DNA of 64,000 nucleotides from DATHBD01 sp035296325 (GTDB taxonomy: Bacteria; Actinomycetota; Actinomycetes; Mycobacteriales; Micromonosporaceae): NCBI GenBank assembly GCA_035296325.1, contig DATHBD010000051.1, positions 310,001 to 374,000 on the forward strand. Reading direction: 5' to 3'. A program made the translations under genes and the position numbers. Shown one piece after another: positions 38,262 to 46,590 of the stretch (positions are counted from its first letter, which is position 1; every line of letters begins with the position of its first letter). Below the pieces are notes generated by a model. It saw only the letters and a program-made list of their open reading frames with translations. It was not told the DNA's origin and made no database searches.

Positions 38262-39410
38262 GTGGCAACTCGTCGACAGGCGCTGGGGATCGGCGCGCTC
38301 GCCGGCGTCGTGGCGCCCAGCCTGGCCGCCGTACCCGCGTTCGCGGCACCGGCAGCCACCGCGGCGCACCCGCCCGCAGAGCACGACAGCCGGCGCCGGC
38401 AGCGTGGACCGCTGGTCATCGGCCACCGGGGCGCGTCGGGCTACCGCCCCGAGCACACGCTCGCCGCGTACGAACTCGCCGCCCGGATCGGCGCGGACTT
38501 CATCGAACCGGACCTCGTCATCACGAAGGACCGCGTGCTGGTCGCCCGGCACGAACCCGAGATCGGCGGCACCACCGACGTCGCGGATCGCCCGGAGTTC
38601 GCCGGTCGCAGGACCACCAAGCTGCTCGACGGTGTCGCCGTCACGGGTTGGTTCGCCGAGGACTTCACGCTCGCCGAGCTCAAGACGCTCCGCGCAGTGG
38701 AGCGGCTGCCACAGGTGCGCCAGCACAACACGCTCTACAACGGACGGTTCGACGTCCCGACCTTCGAGGAGATCCTCCAGCTCCGGGAGCGGCTGTCCCG
38801 GGAGCTGCGGCGCGAGATCGGCGTGTACCCAGAAACCAAGCACCCGACATACTTCCGCGCCCTTGGGCTGCCGCTGGAGGACGCGTTGGTGCCCCTGCTG
38901 CGCCGATTCGGTCTGGACCGGCCGGACGCACCGGTCTTCGTGCAGTCGTTCGAGGCGGCGAACCTGCGCCTGCTGCACACCCGGTACCGCCTGCGGACAC
39001 CGAAGGTTTTCCTCACCGGCGTCCGGGGTGGGCCCTTCGAGGACACGCGCAGCTACGCCGACTACACCACCCCGGCGGGCCTCCGTGAGCTGGCCGGGTT
39101 CGTGGTCGGAATCGGACCGGACAAGAACCAGGTCATTCCGCGCCTGGCGGACGGGAGCCTGGGAACGCCGACCACGCTCGTCGCCGACGCGCACGCCGCC
39201 CGGCTGAAGGTCCACCCGTACACGTTCCGCGCCGAGAACACGTTCCTGCCGACCGACTACCGCGTGGGTACGGATCCCGCGATGTACGGCCGGGCCATCG
39301 ACGAGCAGCTCGCATTCCTCCGGGCCGGTGTCGACGGGCTCTTCACGGATCACCCCGACATCGCGGTGGTGGCCCGTGAGGCATACCTGGCCGCTCGGCC
39401 GGTTCGCTAG
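38262..39410 (+). CDS. secreted glycerophosphodiester phosphodiesterase (GDPD)
   Basis: The 382-residue protein begins with a twin-arginine-like signal (MATRRQALGIGALAGVVAPSLAAVPAFA). The GDPD core follows: VIGHRGASGYRPEHTLAAYELAARIGADFIEPDLVITKDRVLVARHEPEIGGTTDV, with catalytic His pairs and metal-binding Glu and Asp residues. It ends GLFTDHPDIAV. It hydrolyses glycerophosphodiesters to glycerol 3-phosphate and alcohol outside the cell, possibly for phosphate or glycerol scavenging. The start is GTG 38262. It converges with, and overlaps by 4 bp, the SDR gene. Confidence 0.93.
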   Translation: MATRRQALGIGALAGVVAPSLAAVPAFAAPAATAAHPPAEHDSRRRQRGPLVIGHRGASGYRPEHTLAAYELAARIGADFIEPDLVITKDRVLVARHEPEIGGTTDVADRPEFAGRRTTKLLDGVAVTGWFAEDFTLAELKTLRAVERLPQVRQHNTLYNGRFDVPTFEEILQLRERLSRELRREIGVYPETKHPTYFRALGLPLEDALVPLLRRFGLDRPDAPVFVQSFEAANLRLLHTRYRLRTPKVFLTGVRGGPFEDTRSYADYTTPAGLRELAGFVVGIGPDKNQVIPRLADGSLGTPTTLVADAHAARLKVHPYTFRAENTFLPTDYRVGTDPAMYGRAIDEQLAFLRAGVDGLFTDHPDIAVVAREAYLAARPVR

Positions 39411-40192
39411 GCTCGCCGGTCGCCTGCGCCGAGCGCGACCCCGGTCAGCTCGGCGCAGGTGGCCAACAGCCGCTCCTGCAGATCCACGTCGTACGCCGCC
39501 GGGTTCGCCCGCAGCACCCGGCGGCGTTTGAAGTACCGGCCCGTCACGTCAGCCTCGGGATCCCCGCTGGTGGCCAGCCAGACCTGGGTCTCGCAGCCCT
39601 CGGGGAGATCGTCCTCGGCGTTGGGGCCGCCCATCCGGGTCTTGATCCAGCCTGGATCCACGGTGTTACTGCGCACCTGCGGCCAGTGGCGCGCCACGGC
39701 GAACGCCAGCATCACGTCGTACAGCTTCGAGTCCGAGTACGCCTGCATTCCGTTCCACGGCTTGCGCTCGTACTGCAGATCTTCAAGATCCACGCGTCCC
39801 TGCGACTCCAGACCGGAGGTGAGGTAGACCAGCCGGGCGGGCCGCGGCATCAGCGCGGTGAGGAGGTACGGCGCGAGCACGTTGACCTGGAAGATCTGCT
39901 CGAGGCCGTCACCGGTCGGCGACCGATCGGGCGCACCCCCGATGCCGACGTTGTGGATGACCACGTCGAACGGCCCCAACGCGGTGGCCTCGCGGGCGAG
40001 CGACCGGGTCCCGGCGAGCGACGAAGCGTCGCCGACGGCCACTCCGGCCGCCCGTTCCACCGCGGCGCTGCCGGCCTTCGCCCGGTCGTCGTTACGGGCA
40101 TGCAGCACGACCCGGTGTCCGGCCGCGGCCAGCGTGCGAGCGGTCTCCGCTCCGATGCCGTCGGTGGACCCGGTCACGAAGATGCTGGCCAC
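39407..40192 (-). CDS. short-chain dehydrogenase/reductase
   Basis: A classical SDR of 261 residues has a cofactor motif IFVTGSTDGIGAETARTL and DVVIHNVGIGG, with an N-x-G variation of NNAG. The catalytic YSDSK is near residue 155 (MQAYSDSKLYDVMLAFA). The C-terminal third resembles daunorubicin C-13 ketoreductase/retinol-dehydrogenase-like SDRs. The substrate is unknown. It ends against the GDPD gene; the membrane protein gene lies 50 bp upstream. Confidence 0.9.
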   Translation of the reverse strand: MASIFVTGSTDGIGAETARTLAAAGHRVVLHARNDDRAKAGSAAVERAAGVAVGDASSLAGTRSLAREATALGPFDVVIHNVGIGGAPDRSPTGDGLEQIFQVNVLAPYLLTALMPRPARLVYLTSGLESQGRVDLEDLQYERKPWNGMQAYSDSKLYDVMLAFAVARHWPQVRSNTVDPGWIKTRMGGPNAEDDLPEGCETQVWLATSGDPEADVTGRYFKRRRVLRANPAAYDVDLQERLLATCAELTGVALGAGDRRA

Positions 40193-40242
40193 TGGCTCTC
40201 CTCAGGGATGTCGGTGGGGTGCCGGCAACCATCCTGCCCGCA

Positions 40243-40806
40243 TCACGACGTCGCCGCCGAAGGCGGGGGCATCCGGCGACGGGCAAGCTCAGCGCGCAGT
40301 GCGCCGGGCCCGGGGTCCAGCAGGCCCACCTCGAGGACGAACGCCGGACCGCCGCTGCGGTCCCGGACCCGCGAACGGTCCGGGCGGGGGCCGGCCTGCC
40401 AGGCCAGACCGATGTCGGTGGGCGTGACCTCAAGGGTGGCGAGGAGGCCCGGCCGGCGGATCACCGCCGACCGGATGTCGGGCCATGCCAGGAACACCGG
40501 GTCACCCCCGTTGGAGGCGAGTTCCAGTCCGGCCGACGAGGTACGCACCCAGGTCGGACTGCGCCGGGCCCGCCACGCGAAGCTGCCGGTCATCACCAGG
40601 CCGAAAACTCCGGCCTGCGGCAGCAACCAGCCAACCGCGTTCTCCGGCTGGTCCAACGTGCCGAAAGCCCACTTCACCAACGTCATGGCTGCCAGGGCGG
40701 ACAGCACCATGATCGGCAGCATGATCGCGAACATCCGAGCCGCCGACAACCGGAACAGCACGGTGTCCTGCGCCGGCGCGGCAACGTCGTCGGGCTGGGT
40801 CGCCAT
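40243..40806 (-). CDS. membrane protein of unknown function with PH-like tail
   Basis: The 187-residue protein starts MATQPDDVAAPAQDTVLFRLSAARM. Two membrane segments follow (FAIMLPIMVLSALAAMTLVKW and AVGWLLPQAGVFGLVMTGSFAW), then a cytoplasmic beta-rich tail (TWVRTSSAGLELASNGGDPVFLAWPDIRSAVIRR) resembling the bacterial PH-like domains of small membrane proteins. ATG 40806 is used; the frame stays open further upstream into the next gene's antisense. Function is unknown. Confidence 0.75.
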   Translation of the reverse strand: MATQPDDVAAPAQDTVLFRLSAARMFAIMLPIMVLSALAAMTLVKWAFGTLDQPENAVGWLLPQAGVFGLVMTGSFAWRARRSPTWVRTSSAGLELASNGGDPVFLAWPDIRSAVIRRPGLLATLEVTPTDIGLAWQAGPRPDRSRVRDRSGGPAFVLEVGLLDPGPGALRAELARRRMPPPSAATS

Positions 40807-40984
40807 GAGCGACAGTATGACCGCTGCCGGGCCTGGTCCGGGGGCCCTGCCGTAGCCGGCGCGGCATCGCCAGGTCCGGAGGTCACCAGCCGGCGGAGTC
40901 GCCGAGCCGTCGGCACGTGAGGTCGGGAGTAGGCGTAGGCGCGAGGCCGCCGGATAAGCTGCCGCCTCAGGTTCGGTGTCCGGA

Positions 40985-41377
40985 TCAGCCCAGTGAGCGC
41001 GGATCGGCGGGCACGTCGACGGCGTGCCGGCGCAGCATTTCGATCGGCACGATGTCGGCGGCGCGGGCGTGGGTGGCGGCCAGCACCACCGGCGCCGCGA
41101 CGCCGGCCTCACACGCCTCGCGCCAGCGCGAGGCCACGACGCACCAGCGGTCACCGGGGCGCAGGCCGGCAAAGCGGTACTCCGGGCGCGGCGTACTGAG
41201 GTCGTTGCCGATTGACTGCTGGTAAGCGAGGAACTCCCCGGTGACCACCGTGCAGACCGTGTGGCTGCCCAGATCCTCTGGGCCGGTGCTGCAGCACCCG
41301 TCACGGTAGAAACCAGTGAGCGGGTCCGTACCGCAGGGCTCGAGAGGGCCGCCCAGGACGTTGTGGTCATCAGTCAC
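40985..41377 (-). CDS. DUF2237 family protein
   Basis: The 130-residue protein has the family hallmark NVLGGPLEPCGTDPLTGFYRDGCC at its N terminus and continues HTVCTVVTGEFLAYQQSIGNDLSTPRPEYRFAGLRPGDRWCVVASRW, matching DUF2237 along its whole length. The conserved cysteines suggest a metal or redox role, but function is unknown. The start is GTG 41377. It is transcribed on its own. Confidence 0.92.
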   Translation of the reverse strand: MTDDHNVLGGPLEPCGTDPLTGFYRDGCCSTGPEDLGSHTVCTVVTGEFLAYQQSIGNDLSTPRPEYRFAGLRPGDRWCVVASRWREACEAGVAAPVVLAATHARAADIVPIEMLRRHAVDVPADPRSLG

Positions 41378-41673
41378 GACGACAGCTTGCCATCTCCGGC
41401 CGCCGATCGATCGTCCCGGGTCGGCCGGCGACTACCGCAGCCAGTTCGCGGCGTCCAGGCGGCGTGGCTGGCGAACCGGGCGATACCTCGCATCCCTGGC
41501 CGCACATTTATATCTGCGTTAAATCGGCCCGCGCGGATGAACTTTTCAGAGAACACGGTCTTACAGTGAATCCACAGGTAGTCACCCGTTCCCGTGTGCG
41601 GCCCCTCGCGGAAATGGTCGATGGCATCTGCCGCAAAAACACACTCGCCCATCGATTTGGAGGACCTGTCCTC

Positions 41674-42528
41674 ATGCGCATGAAAACAATGCTCGTCGCC
41701 GGCCTGACCGCTGTGGCTGCCGTGGTGAGCAGCACATGGTTGGTGGTCGGCAACTCACCGGATGCCAGTGCGGCCGCCGCTGGCCTATGGAAAATCGACT
41801 GCAAATTCTCCCACTCGCTACCCGACGATCCAATCGTGCACCCGGGCCGACCGGGCGCCTCGCACCTGCACGACTTCTTCGGCAACGTGGGCACCAACGC
41901 CAAGTCCACCTACGAGAGCCTGAACGGCGTCACGAGCACGTGCGCCGGCGGTGACCGCGCCGCGTACTGGATTCCGGCGCTCTACCAGAACGGCCGGAAG
42001 ATCGACCCGGACGGCGGCATCATCTACTACACGACCTCGGCCGGCGACCCGCGCAAGCAGGTCTCCTACCCGCCAGGCATGAAAATGATCATCGGCAACC
42101 CCAACGCGAAATCCCAGGCCGAGCAGGGCGGGCGCATCGAGTGGGGCTGTTCCGGCAACACCCAGATCGGCAATACGATCCCGAAGAACTGCGCAACCGG
42201 GATGATTCAGCTCAGAATGCGGTTCCCGGCGTGTTGGAACGGCAAAAATACCACCGGGGATGCCAGCGCGAATGTGCGCTACCCGGCCGGTGGGAAATGC
42301 CCGGTCGGCTTCCCGATCGCGATGCCGACAATGCGCTTCAACACGGCATACAAGGTGGGCCGGACGACCGGAAACATCACCCTGTCGTCCGGCGCGCCGC
42401 ACACGGTGCACGCTGACTTCTTCAACGCGTGGGACCAGCGGTCCCTCGACGGTCTCATCAAGAAGTGCTTCCACGGCCAGCAGAACTGCGGGCGCATCAA
42501 GGGCATCAGCCCGGGTCGCAACCCGTAA
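41674..42528 (+). CDS. secreted DUF1996 protein
   Basis: The 284-residue protein has a Sec signal peptide (MRMKTMLVAGLTAVAAVVSSTWLVVG, cleavage near the Ala-rich SAAAAG). A DUF1996 domain follows: KIDCKFSHSLPDDPIVHPGRPGASHLHDFFGNVGTNAKSTYESL, then YWIPALYQNGRKIDPDGGIIYY and SGAPHTVHADFFNAWDQRSLDGLIKKC. The HxHDFFG-type motif and cysteine pattern (probable disulfides) are family features. DUF1996 is widespread in fungi and actinomycetes and of unknown function. GGAGGA at 41659-41664 supports ATG 41674. The gene ends 7 bp from the convergent GH31 gene. Confidence 0.92.
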   Translation: MRMKTMLVAGLTAVAAVVSSTWLVVGNSPDASAAAAGLWKIDCKFSHSLPDDPIVHPGRPGASHLHDFFGNVGTNAKSTYESLNGVTSTCAGGDRAAYWIPALYQNGRKIDPDGGIIYYTTSAGDPRKQVSYPPGMKMIIGNPNAKSQAEQGGRIEWGCSGNTQIGNTIPKNCATGMIQLRMRFPACWNGKNTTGDASANVRYPAGGKCPVGFPIAMPTMRFNTAYKVGRTTGNITLSSGAPHTVHADFFNAWDQRSLDGLIKKCFHGQQNCGRIKGISPGRNP

Positions 42529-42535
42529 GCCAAGA

Positions 42536-44944
42536 TCACGGCGAAAAGTCCAGCACGAACCGGGTGCCCGCGTTCGGCAGCATGAACGCGGGCCCGGTGG
42601 CTCGCACCTCCACCCCGTCCAGTCGCGCGGCCTGCGGCGTCGCGCCATGGATCACCACGCGGAACGCCTCGCGGGCGAACTCCGGATACCCCTCGCCGTC
42701 CACGTCGGCGCGCACCTCCACCCGGTCGCCGCTGCGGGTGAGGGCGAAGGTGGTGCGGTACCGGGCGCCTTCCAGCGCATCGAAGCTGAGCCCGTCGTCC
42801 TCCTGCAGTGTCGACTCGTACGTGCCGTCGGCGGCCGGTACGAAGACGTGGAGCTCGATCGTCGAGGGGTGGTATCCCGACGTGGATGCCGGCGCCTCGG
42901 GCCACATCGGAATGACCGCACCGCCCCGGGCGTAGATCGGGATCCGGTCCATGGACACGGCCACGTTCAGGTACCGGTTACCGCCGACGAGCGCACCGGT
43001 GTGCCAGTCGTACCAACCACCCGCCGGCAGGTACACCTGGCGCGCGGTGGCCCCGGCCGCGTACACCGGTGCCACCAGCAGGTCCGGGCCGAGCAGGTAC
43101 TCGTCGTCGATATCACGCACGGTCGGGTCGTACTGGTGGTCGAAGACCAGCGGACGCTGCACCGGAGCACCGGTCTCGGCGGCCCGCAGAAAGGCGGCGT
43201 AGAGGTAGGGCATCAGCCGGTACCGCAGCCGGATCGCCTCGCGCACCAGATCGCGGATGACGTCGCCGAAGGCCCAGACGTACTGGTCGACGTTGCCGAT
43301 CGAGGAGTGGTTGCGACAGAACGGCGTCAGCGTGCCGTACTGCATCCAGCGCAGGAACAGCTCGCCGTTCGAGCTGCCGGCGAACCCGCCGATGTCGGCG
43401 CCGACGAACGCCTGCCCGGAGATCCCGAAGCCGGCGGCCATCGGCATGCTCAGCCACAGATGGTCCCACCGCGACATGTTGTCGCCCATCCAGTTGGCCG
43501 CGTACCGCTGGATGCCGGCGAACCCGGCACGGGACAGCACGAACGTGCGCAACTCCGGCATGGCCTCGCGCAGCCCCGCCGTGGTCGCCATCGCCATCAG
43601 CAGGGCGTACTGGTTGTGGAAGCGCTCGTGCGAGGCGCGTCCGGAGTCGAAGCGCATCGCGGACGGTGCGATGCTGCCGGTGGCCGGCTCGTTCATGTCG
43701 TTCCAGATGCCGGCGAGGCCGGACTGCACATGCGCCGCGTTCAACCGCCCCCACCAGGTGCGCGCCCGCTCGGTGACGAAGTCCGGGAACGCGGTGTTGC
43801 CCGGCCAGACCTGGCCGAGGTAGACGTCGCCGCCCTCGGTCCGGCAGAAGACGTCCCGCTCCAGCCCATCGTCGAAGATCTGGTACCCGGGCTCGTACTT
43901 CACGCCGGGGTCGATGATGGTGATCACCCGGAAGCCCTCCGCGCCCAGCCGGGCCAGCATGCCGGCGACGTCGGGGAACGCTTCGGTGTCCCAGGTGAAC
44001 ACGCGATACCCGTCCATGTACCCGATGTCGAGCCACAGGGCGTCGCATGGGATCCCGTTCTCCCGGTGCCTGGCAGCGATGCGTTCCACCGCGTCCTGCG
44101 TGTAGTCGAACCAGCGGCACTGGTGGTATCCCAGGGACCACAGCGGCGGCGGGGCGGTCCGCCCGGTCAGCCAGGTGTACGCGCTGAGGATCTCCGGCAT
44201 GTCCGGCCCGGCGAAGATGTACTCCGTGTACTGGCCACCGGCGAAGGAGATGCGGTACTCCTCGGCGTGCGTGAAGTCGTACCCGGCCCGGTATCCGTTG
44301 TCGACGAACGAGGCGGCCATGGAGCCCGCCGGATACGCCTGGTGGTAGAAGAACGGAATGGACACGTAGTACGGGTCGAACTCCGTACTGGTCCGGTCCG
44401 AACGCGGGTCGCCGGCCGACCGACCGGCGGTGAACTCGCCGCTCGAGTCCGGGTTGAGCACATCGGTGTTCCACAGCGTGAAGTCGCGACCCCTGCGGTT
44501 GTGGTGCCCGGTCTTCTCGCCGAGGCCGTAGATCGGGTCCTCCTGGCGGCACCGGCGGCGCATGGTGAACGCGTCGTTCAGCGTGGCGTACGCCCAGTAC
44601 CGCCCCTCGGCGTCCGGGGCGGTCTCCACCACGGGGCTGCCGTCGGTGCGGTGCACGTCCAGCCGGAACGGGTCCAGCCACAGCGCGACCACGAGCGCCG
44701 AGGTGCGCAGCCGCACGACGCCGTCGGCCCGCTGCACGGTGAACTCGACGTGCTCAGACAACGGATCCACGCAGAGCGCGTACGTCGGCGACTCGTCGAA
44801 CGTACCCCCGCGACTGATCTTGACCCGCACCACGTCATCGCGTACCACGTCGATGCGGAGCCGTTCACCGTGCAGTTCCGCCGAGAGCCCCCGCGCATTG
44901 TCCGCGACCGAGTCGACCCGCACGAAGCGCACATAGTTGTCCAC
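42536..44944 (-). CDS. GH31 family alpha-glucosidase-like glycoside hydrolase
   Basis: An 802-residue cytoplasmic-looking enzyme without signal peptide. Typical GH31 motifs are present: the active-site RWFDYTQDAVERIAARHRENGIP entry, WLDIGYMDGYRVFTWD, the nucleophile Asp in GIWNDMNEPA, and GGFAGSSNGELFLRW after the acid/base region FVGADIGG. The N-terminal beta-sandwich and C-terminal beta domains are complete. GTG 44944 is taken as start (VDNYVRFVRVDSVADNARG), although the frame continues upstream. It cleaves terminal alpha-glucosidic or xylosidic bonds; specificity cannot be read from sequence. Confidence 0.93.
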   Translation of the reverse strand: MDNYVRFVRVDSVADNARGLSAELHGERLRIDVVRDDVVRVKISRGGTFDESPTYALCVDPLSEHVEFTVQRADGVVRLRTSALVVALWLDPFRLDVHRTDGSPVVETAPDAEGRYWAYATLNDAFTMRRRCRQEDPIYGLGEKTGHHNRRGRDFTLWNTDVLNPDSSGEFTAGRSAGDPRSDRTSTEFDPYYVSIPFFYHQAYPAGSMAASFVDNGYRAGYDFTHAEEYRISFAGGQYTEYIFAGPDMPEILSAYTWLTGRTAPPPLWSLGYHQCRWFDYTQDAVERIAARHRENGIPCDALWLDIGYMDGYRVFTWDTEAFPDVAGMLARLGAEGFRVITIIDPGVKYEPGYQIFDDGLERDVFCRTEGGDVYLGQVWPGNTAFPDFVTERARTWWGRLNAAHVQSGLAGIWNDMNEPATGSIAPSAMRFDSGRASHERFHNQYALLMAMATTAGLREAMPELRTFVLSRAGFAGIQRYAANWMGDNMSRWDHLWLSMPMAAGFGISGQAFVGADIGGFAGSSNGELFLRWMQYGTLTPFCRNHSSIGNVDQYVWAFGDVIRDLVREAIRLRYRLMPYLYAAFLRAAETGAPVQRPLVFDHQYDPTVRDIDDEYLLGPDLLVAPVYAAGATARQVYLPAGGWYDWHTGALVGGNRYLNVAVSMDRIPIYARGGAVIPMWPEAPASTSGYHPSTIELHVFVPAADGTYESTLQEDDGLSFDALEGARYRTTFALTRSGDRVEVRADVDGEGYPEFAREAFRVVIHGATPQAARLDGVEVRATGPAFMLPNAGTRFVLDFSP

Positions 44945-45017
44945 CCCGGCAGTCTTCCAGCAAGCCCGCGAAGATACCCGTTGCGCGCCCGGCTGCCCGG
45001 CTGGCAGGGTACCCGGC

Positions 45018-45539
45018 GTGCTTATCTCCCGTGAGACGCCGGACCGGATCGACGCGATCCGTGCCGTGACGGCAGCCGCGTTCAGCCGGGGCGGGCCGCC
45101 GGACCCGACCTGCGTGGAGGCCGTGCTGGTTGACGAGTTGCGGGCCAGCGACGGCTGGCTGCCGGCGCTCTCCCTGGTGGCCCTCACCGACACCGACGAG
45201 GTGATCGGCCACGTCGTCTGCACCCGGGCGCACGTGGAGTCGACGGAGGTTCTGGGGCTCGGTCCGTTGAGCGTCCACCCCGATCACCAGCGCCGCGGCG
45301 TCGGCCTCGCCCTGGTGCACGCCGTACTGGGCGCGGCGGACGCCCTCGACGAGCCCCTGGTCGTGCTGCTCGGCGACCCCCGCTACTACGCCCGGTTCGG
45401 CTTCCGGCTCGCGGAGGAGTACGGGATCGCGCCGCCGGTTCCGCGCTGGCGTCCGAACTTCCAGGCGCGCGCCCTGCACACGTTCCGGGGCTCGATCACC
45501 GGTGCGTTCCGCTACGCGGAGCCGTTCCCGGTGGCCTGA
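45018..45539 (+). CDS. GNAT family N-acetyltransferase
   Basis: A 173-residue GNAT protein from GTG 45018 (VLISRETPDRIDAIRAVTAAAF) has the acetyl-CoA pyrophosphate loop LGPLSVHPDHQRRGVGLALVHAVL near residue 80. The C-terminal YYARFGFRLAEEYGIAPPVPRW is typical of the YhbS-like subgroup. The substrate is unknown. It diverges from the GH31 gene with about 70 bp between starts. Confidence 0.9.
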   Translation: MLISRETPDRIDAIRAVTAAAFSRGGPPDPTCVEAVLVDELRASDGWLPALSLVALTDTDEVIGHVVCTRAHVESTEVLGLGPLSVHPDHQRRGVGLALVHAVLGAADALDEPLVVLLGDPRYYARFGFRLAEEYGIAPPVPRWRPNFQARALHTFRGSITGAFRYAEPFPVA

Positions 45540-45555
45540 GCCCCGGCGGGGCGGC

Positions 45556-46350
45556 TCACGGCGCCGAGGACAGTCCCACGACGACGGTCGCGTGCAGGTC
45601 CTCGTCGCTGACGACCAGGGGTGCCAGCCCGACCCGGGCGAACGCTTCGGATGCGGCGCCTGCCTGCTCCCGGCTCGTCTCCACCAGCAGTTGCCCGCCG
45701 GGAATCAGCCAGTCGTGGGCCCCGGCCGCCACCCGGCGCAGCAGATCCAGCCCGTCCCGGCCGCCGTCCAGCGCCACCAGCGGTTCGTGGAGCCGCGCCT
45801 CGGGCGGCATCAGCGGCACCGCCGCGGTCGGCACGTACGGCACGTTGGCGACCAGCACGTCCACCCGTCGCCGGAGGCGGCGCGGCAGCGGGTCGTACAG
45901 GTCGCCGGCGTAGACCTGGCCGCCGATCGCGGCGAGGTTGCGCCGGGCGCACCGCACGGCGGCCGGTTCGATCTCCACGGCGTGCAGGTCGACGCCTTCC
46001 ACGACGGCCGCGACGGCCATCCCCACGGCCCCACAGCCGCAGGCGAGGTCCACGACGGTCGATCCGGGAGCGGCGGCCGCGGCGGCCCGGCGGACAAGCA
46101 GTTCGGTACGGCGGCGCGGTACGAACACCCCCGGGTCGACCGGAATCCGCAGCCCGCAGAAGTCCACCCAGCCGACGATGTGTTCCAGGGGCAACCCGGC
46201 CACCCGCCGGTCGACCATGGTCAGCAACTCGGCCGGCGTCACCGCGGCCTCCGCCAGCAGGCGGGCCTCGTCCTCGGCGAACACGCAACCGGCGGCGCGC
46301 AGCCGGCGGACCACGGCGGCTTCGCTCGACGCCGGGTCGGCGACGGTCAC
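45556..46350 (-). CDS. PrmC-related N5-glutamine methyltransferase paralogue with NVPY motif
   Basis: The 264-residue protein resembles PrmC throughout: helical N-terminal domain, VPRRRTELLVRRA, SAM motif TVVDLACGCGAVGMAVAA. The catalytic loop reads VANVPYVPTAAVPLMPPEARLHEP instead of NPPY. This NVPY variant marks a separate actinobacterial subgroup of putative protein-glutamine methyltransferases with unknown substrate. GGAGGAGG precedes GTG 46350. It is distinct from the true prmC at 4941-5867. Confidence 0.85.
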   Translation of the reverse strand: MTVADPASSEAAVVRRLRAAGCVFAEDEARLLAEAAVTPAELLTMVDRRVAGLPLEHIVGWVDFCGLRIPVDPGVFVPRRRTELLVRRAAAAAAPGSTVVDLACGCGAVGMAVAAVVEGVDLHAVEIEPAAVRCARRNLAAIGGQVYAGDLYDPLPRRLRRRVDVLVANVPYVPTAAVPLMPPEARLHEPLVALDGGRDGLDLLRRVAAGAHDWLIPGGQLLVETSREQAGAASEAFARVGLAPLVVSDEDLHATVVVGLSSAP

Positions 46351-46437
46351 GGCCCCTCCTCCGGTGCAGCAGGTGCGGCACGCGACGCTACCCGGCTCGG
46401 TCCCGCGCCGGCACAACCGCATCCGCCGGCGCCACGA

Positions 46438-46443
46438 TAGACT
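46438..46443 (+). promoter_or_regulatory. -10 box TAGACT for a leaderless MFS transcript
   Basis: TAGACT at 46438-46443 ends six bases before an ATG at 46450, the geometry of a leaderless actinobacterial promoter. That ATG is in frame with the MFS gene but meets TGA at 46465-46467. The -35 region is weak. Confidence 0.45.
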
Positions 46444-46590
46444 GCCCACATGACCTGGCGACATTGATCCACAACTGGACCACGACGTTACGCCAGCCGT
46501 GCCGCCGGTGGGCCGGACCAGCGCGTCCGGCGGCTGGCCGCGACGCTGTACGGGTACACCTTCCTCGACGATCTCGTCCTGCTCTACCCG

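Noticed and set aside
41374..41652. A 92-codon minus-strand frame upstream of the DUF2237 gene
   Set aside because: It lies in the AT-richer promoter region of the DUF1996 gene. No family resemblance or binding site is seen, and it overlaps the DUF2237 start.
42260..45034. A 924-codon plus-strand frame opposite the GH31 gene
   Set aside because: The minus strand encodes a complete GH31 enzyme with catalytic motifs. The plus frame is His/Arg/Val-rich noise produced by GC3 bias.
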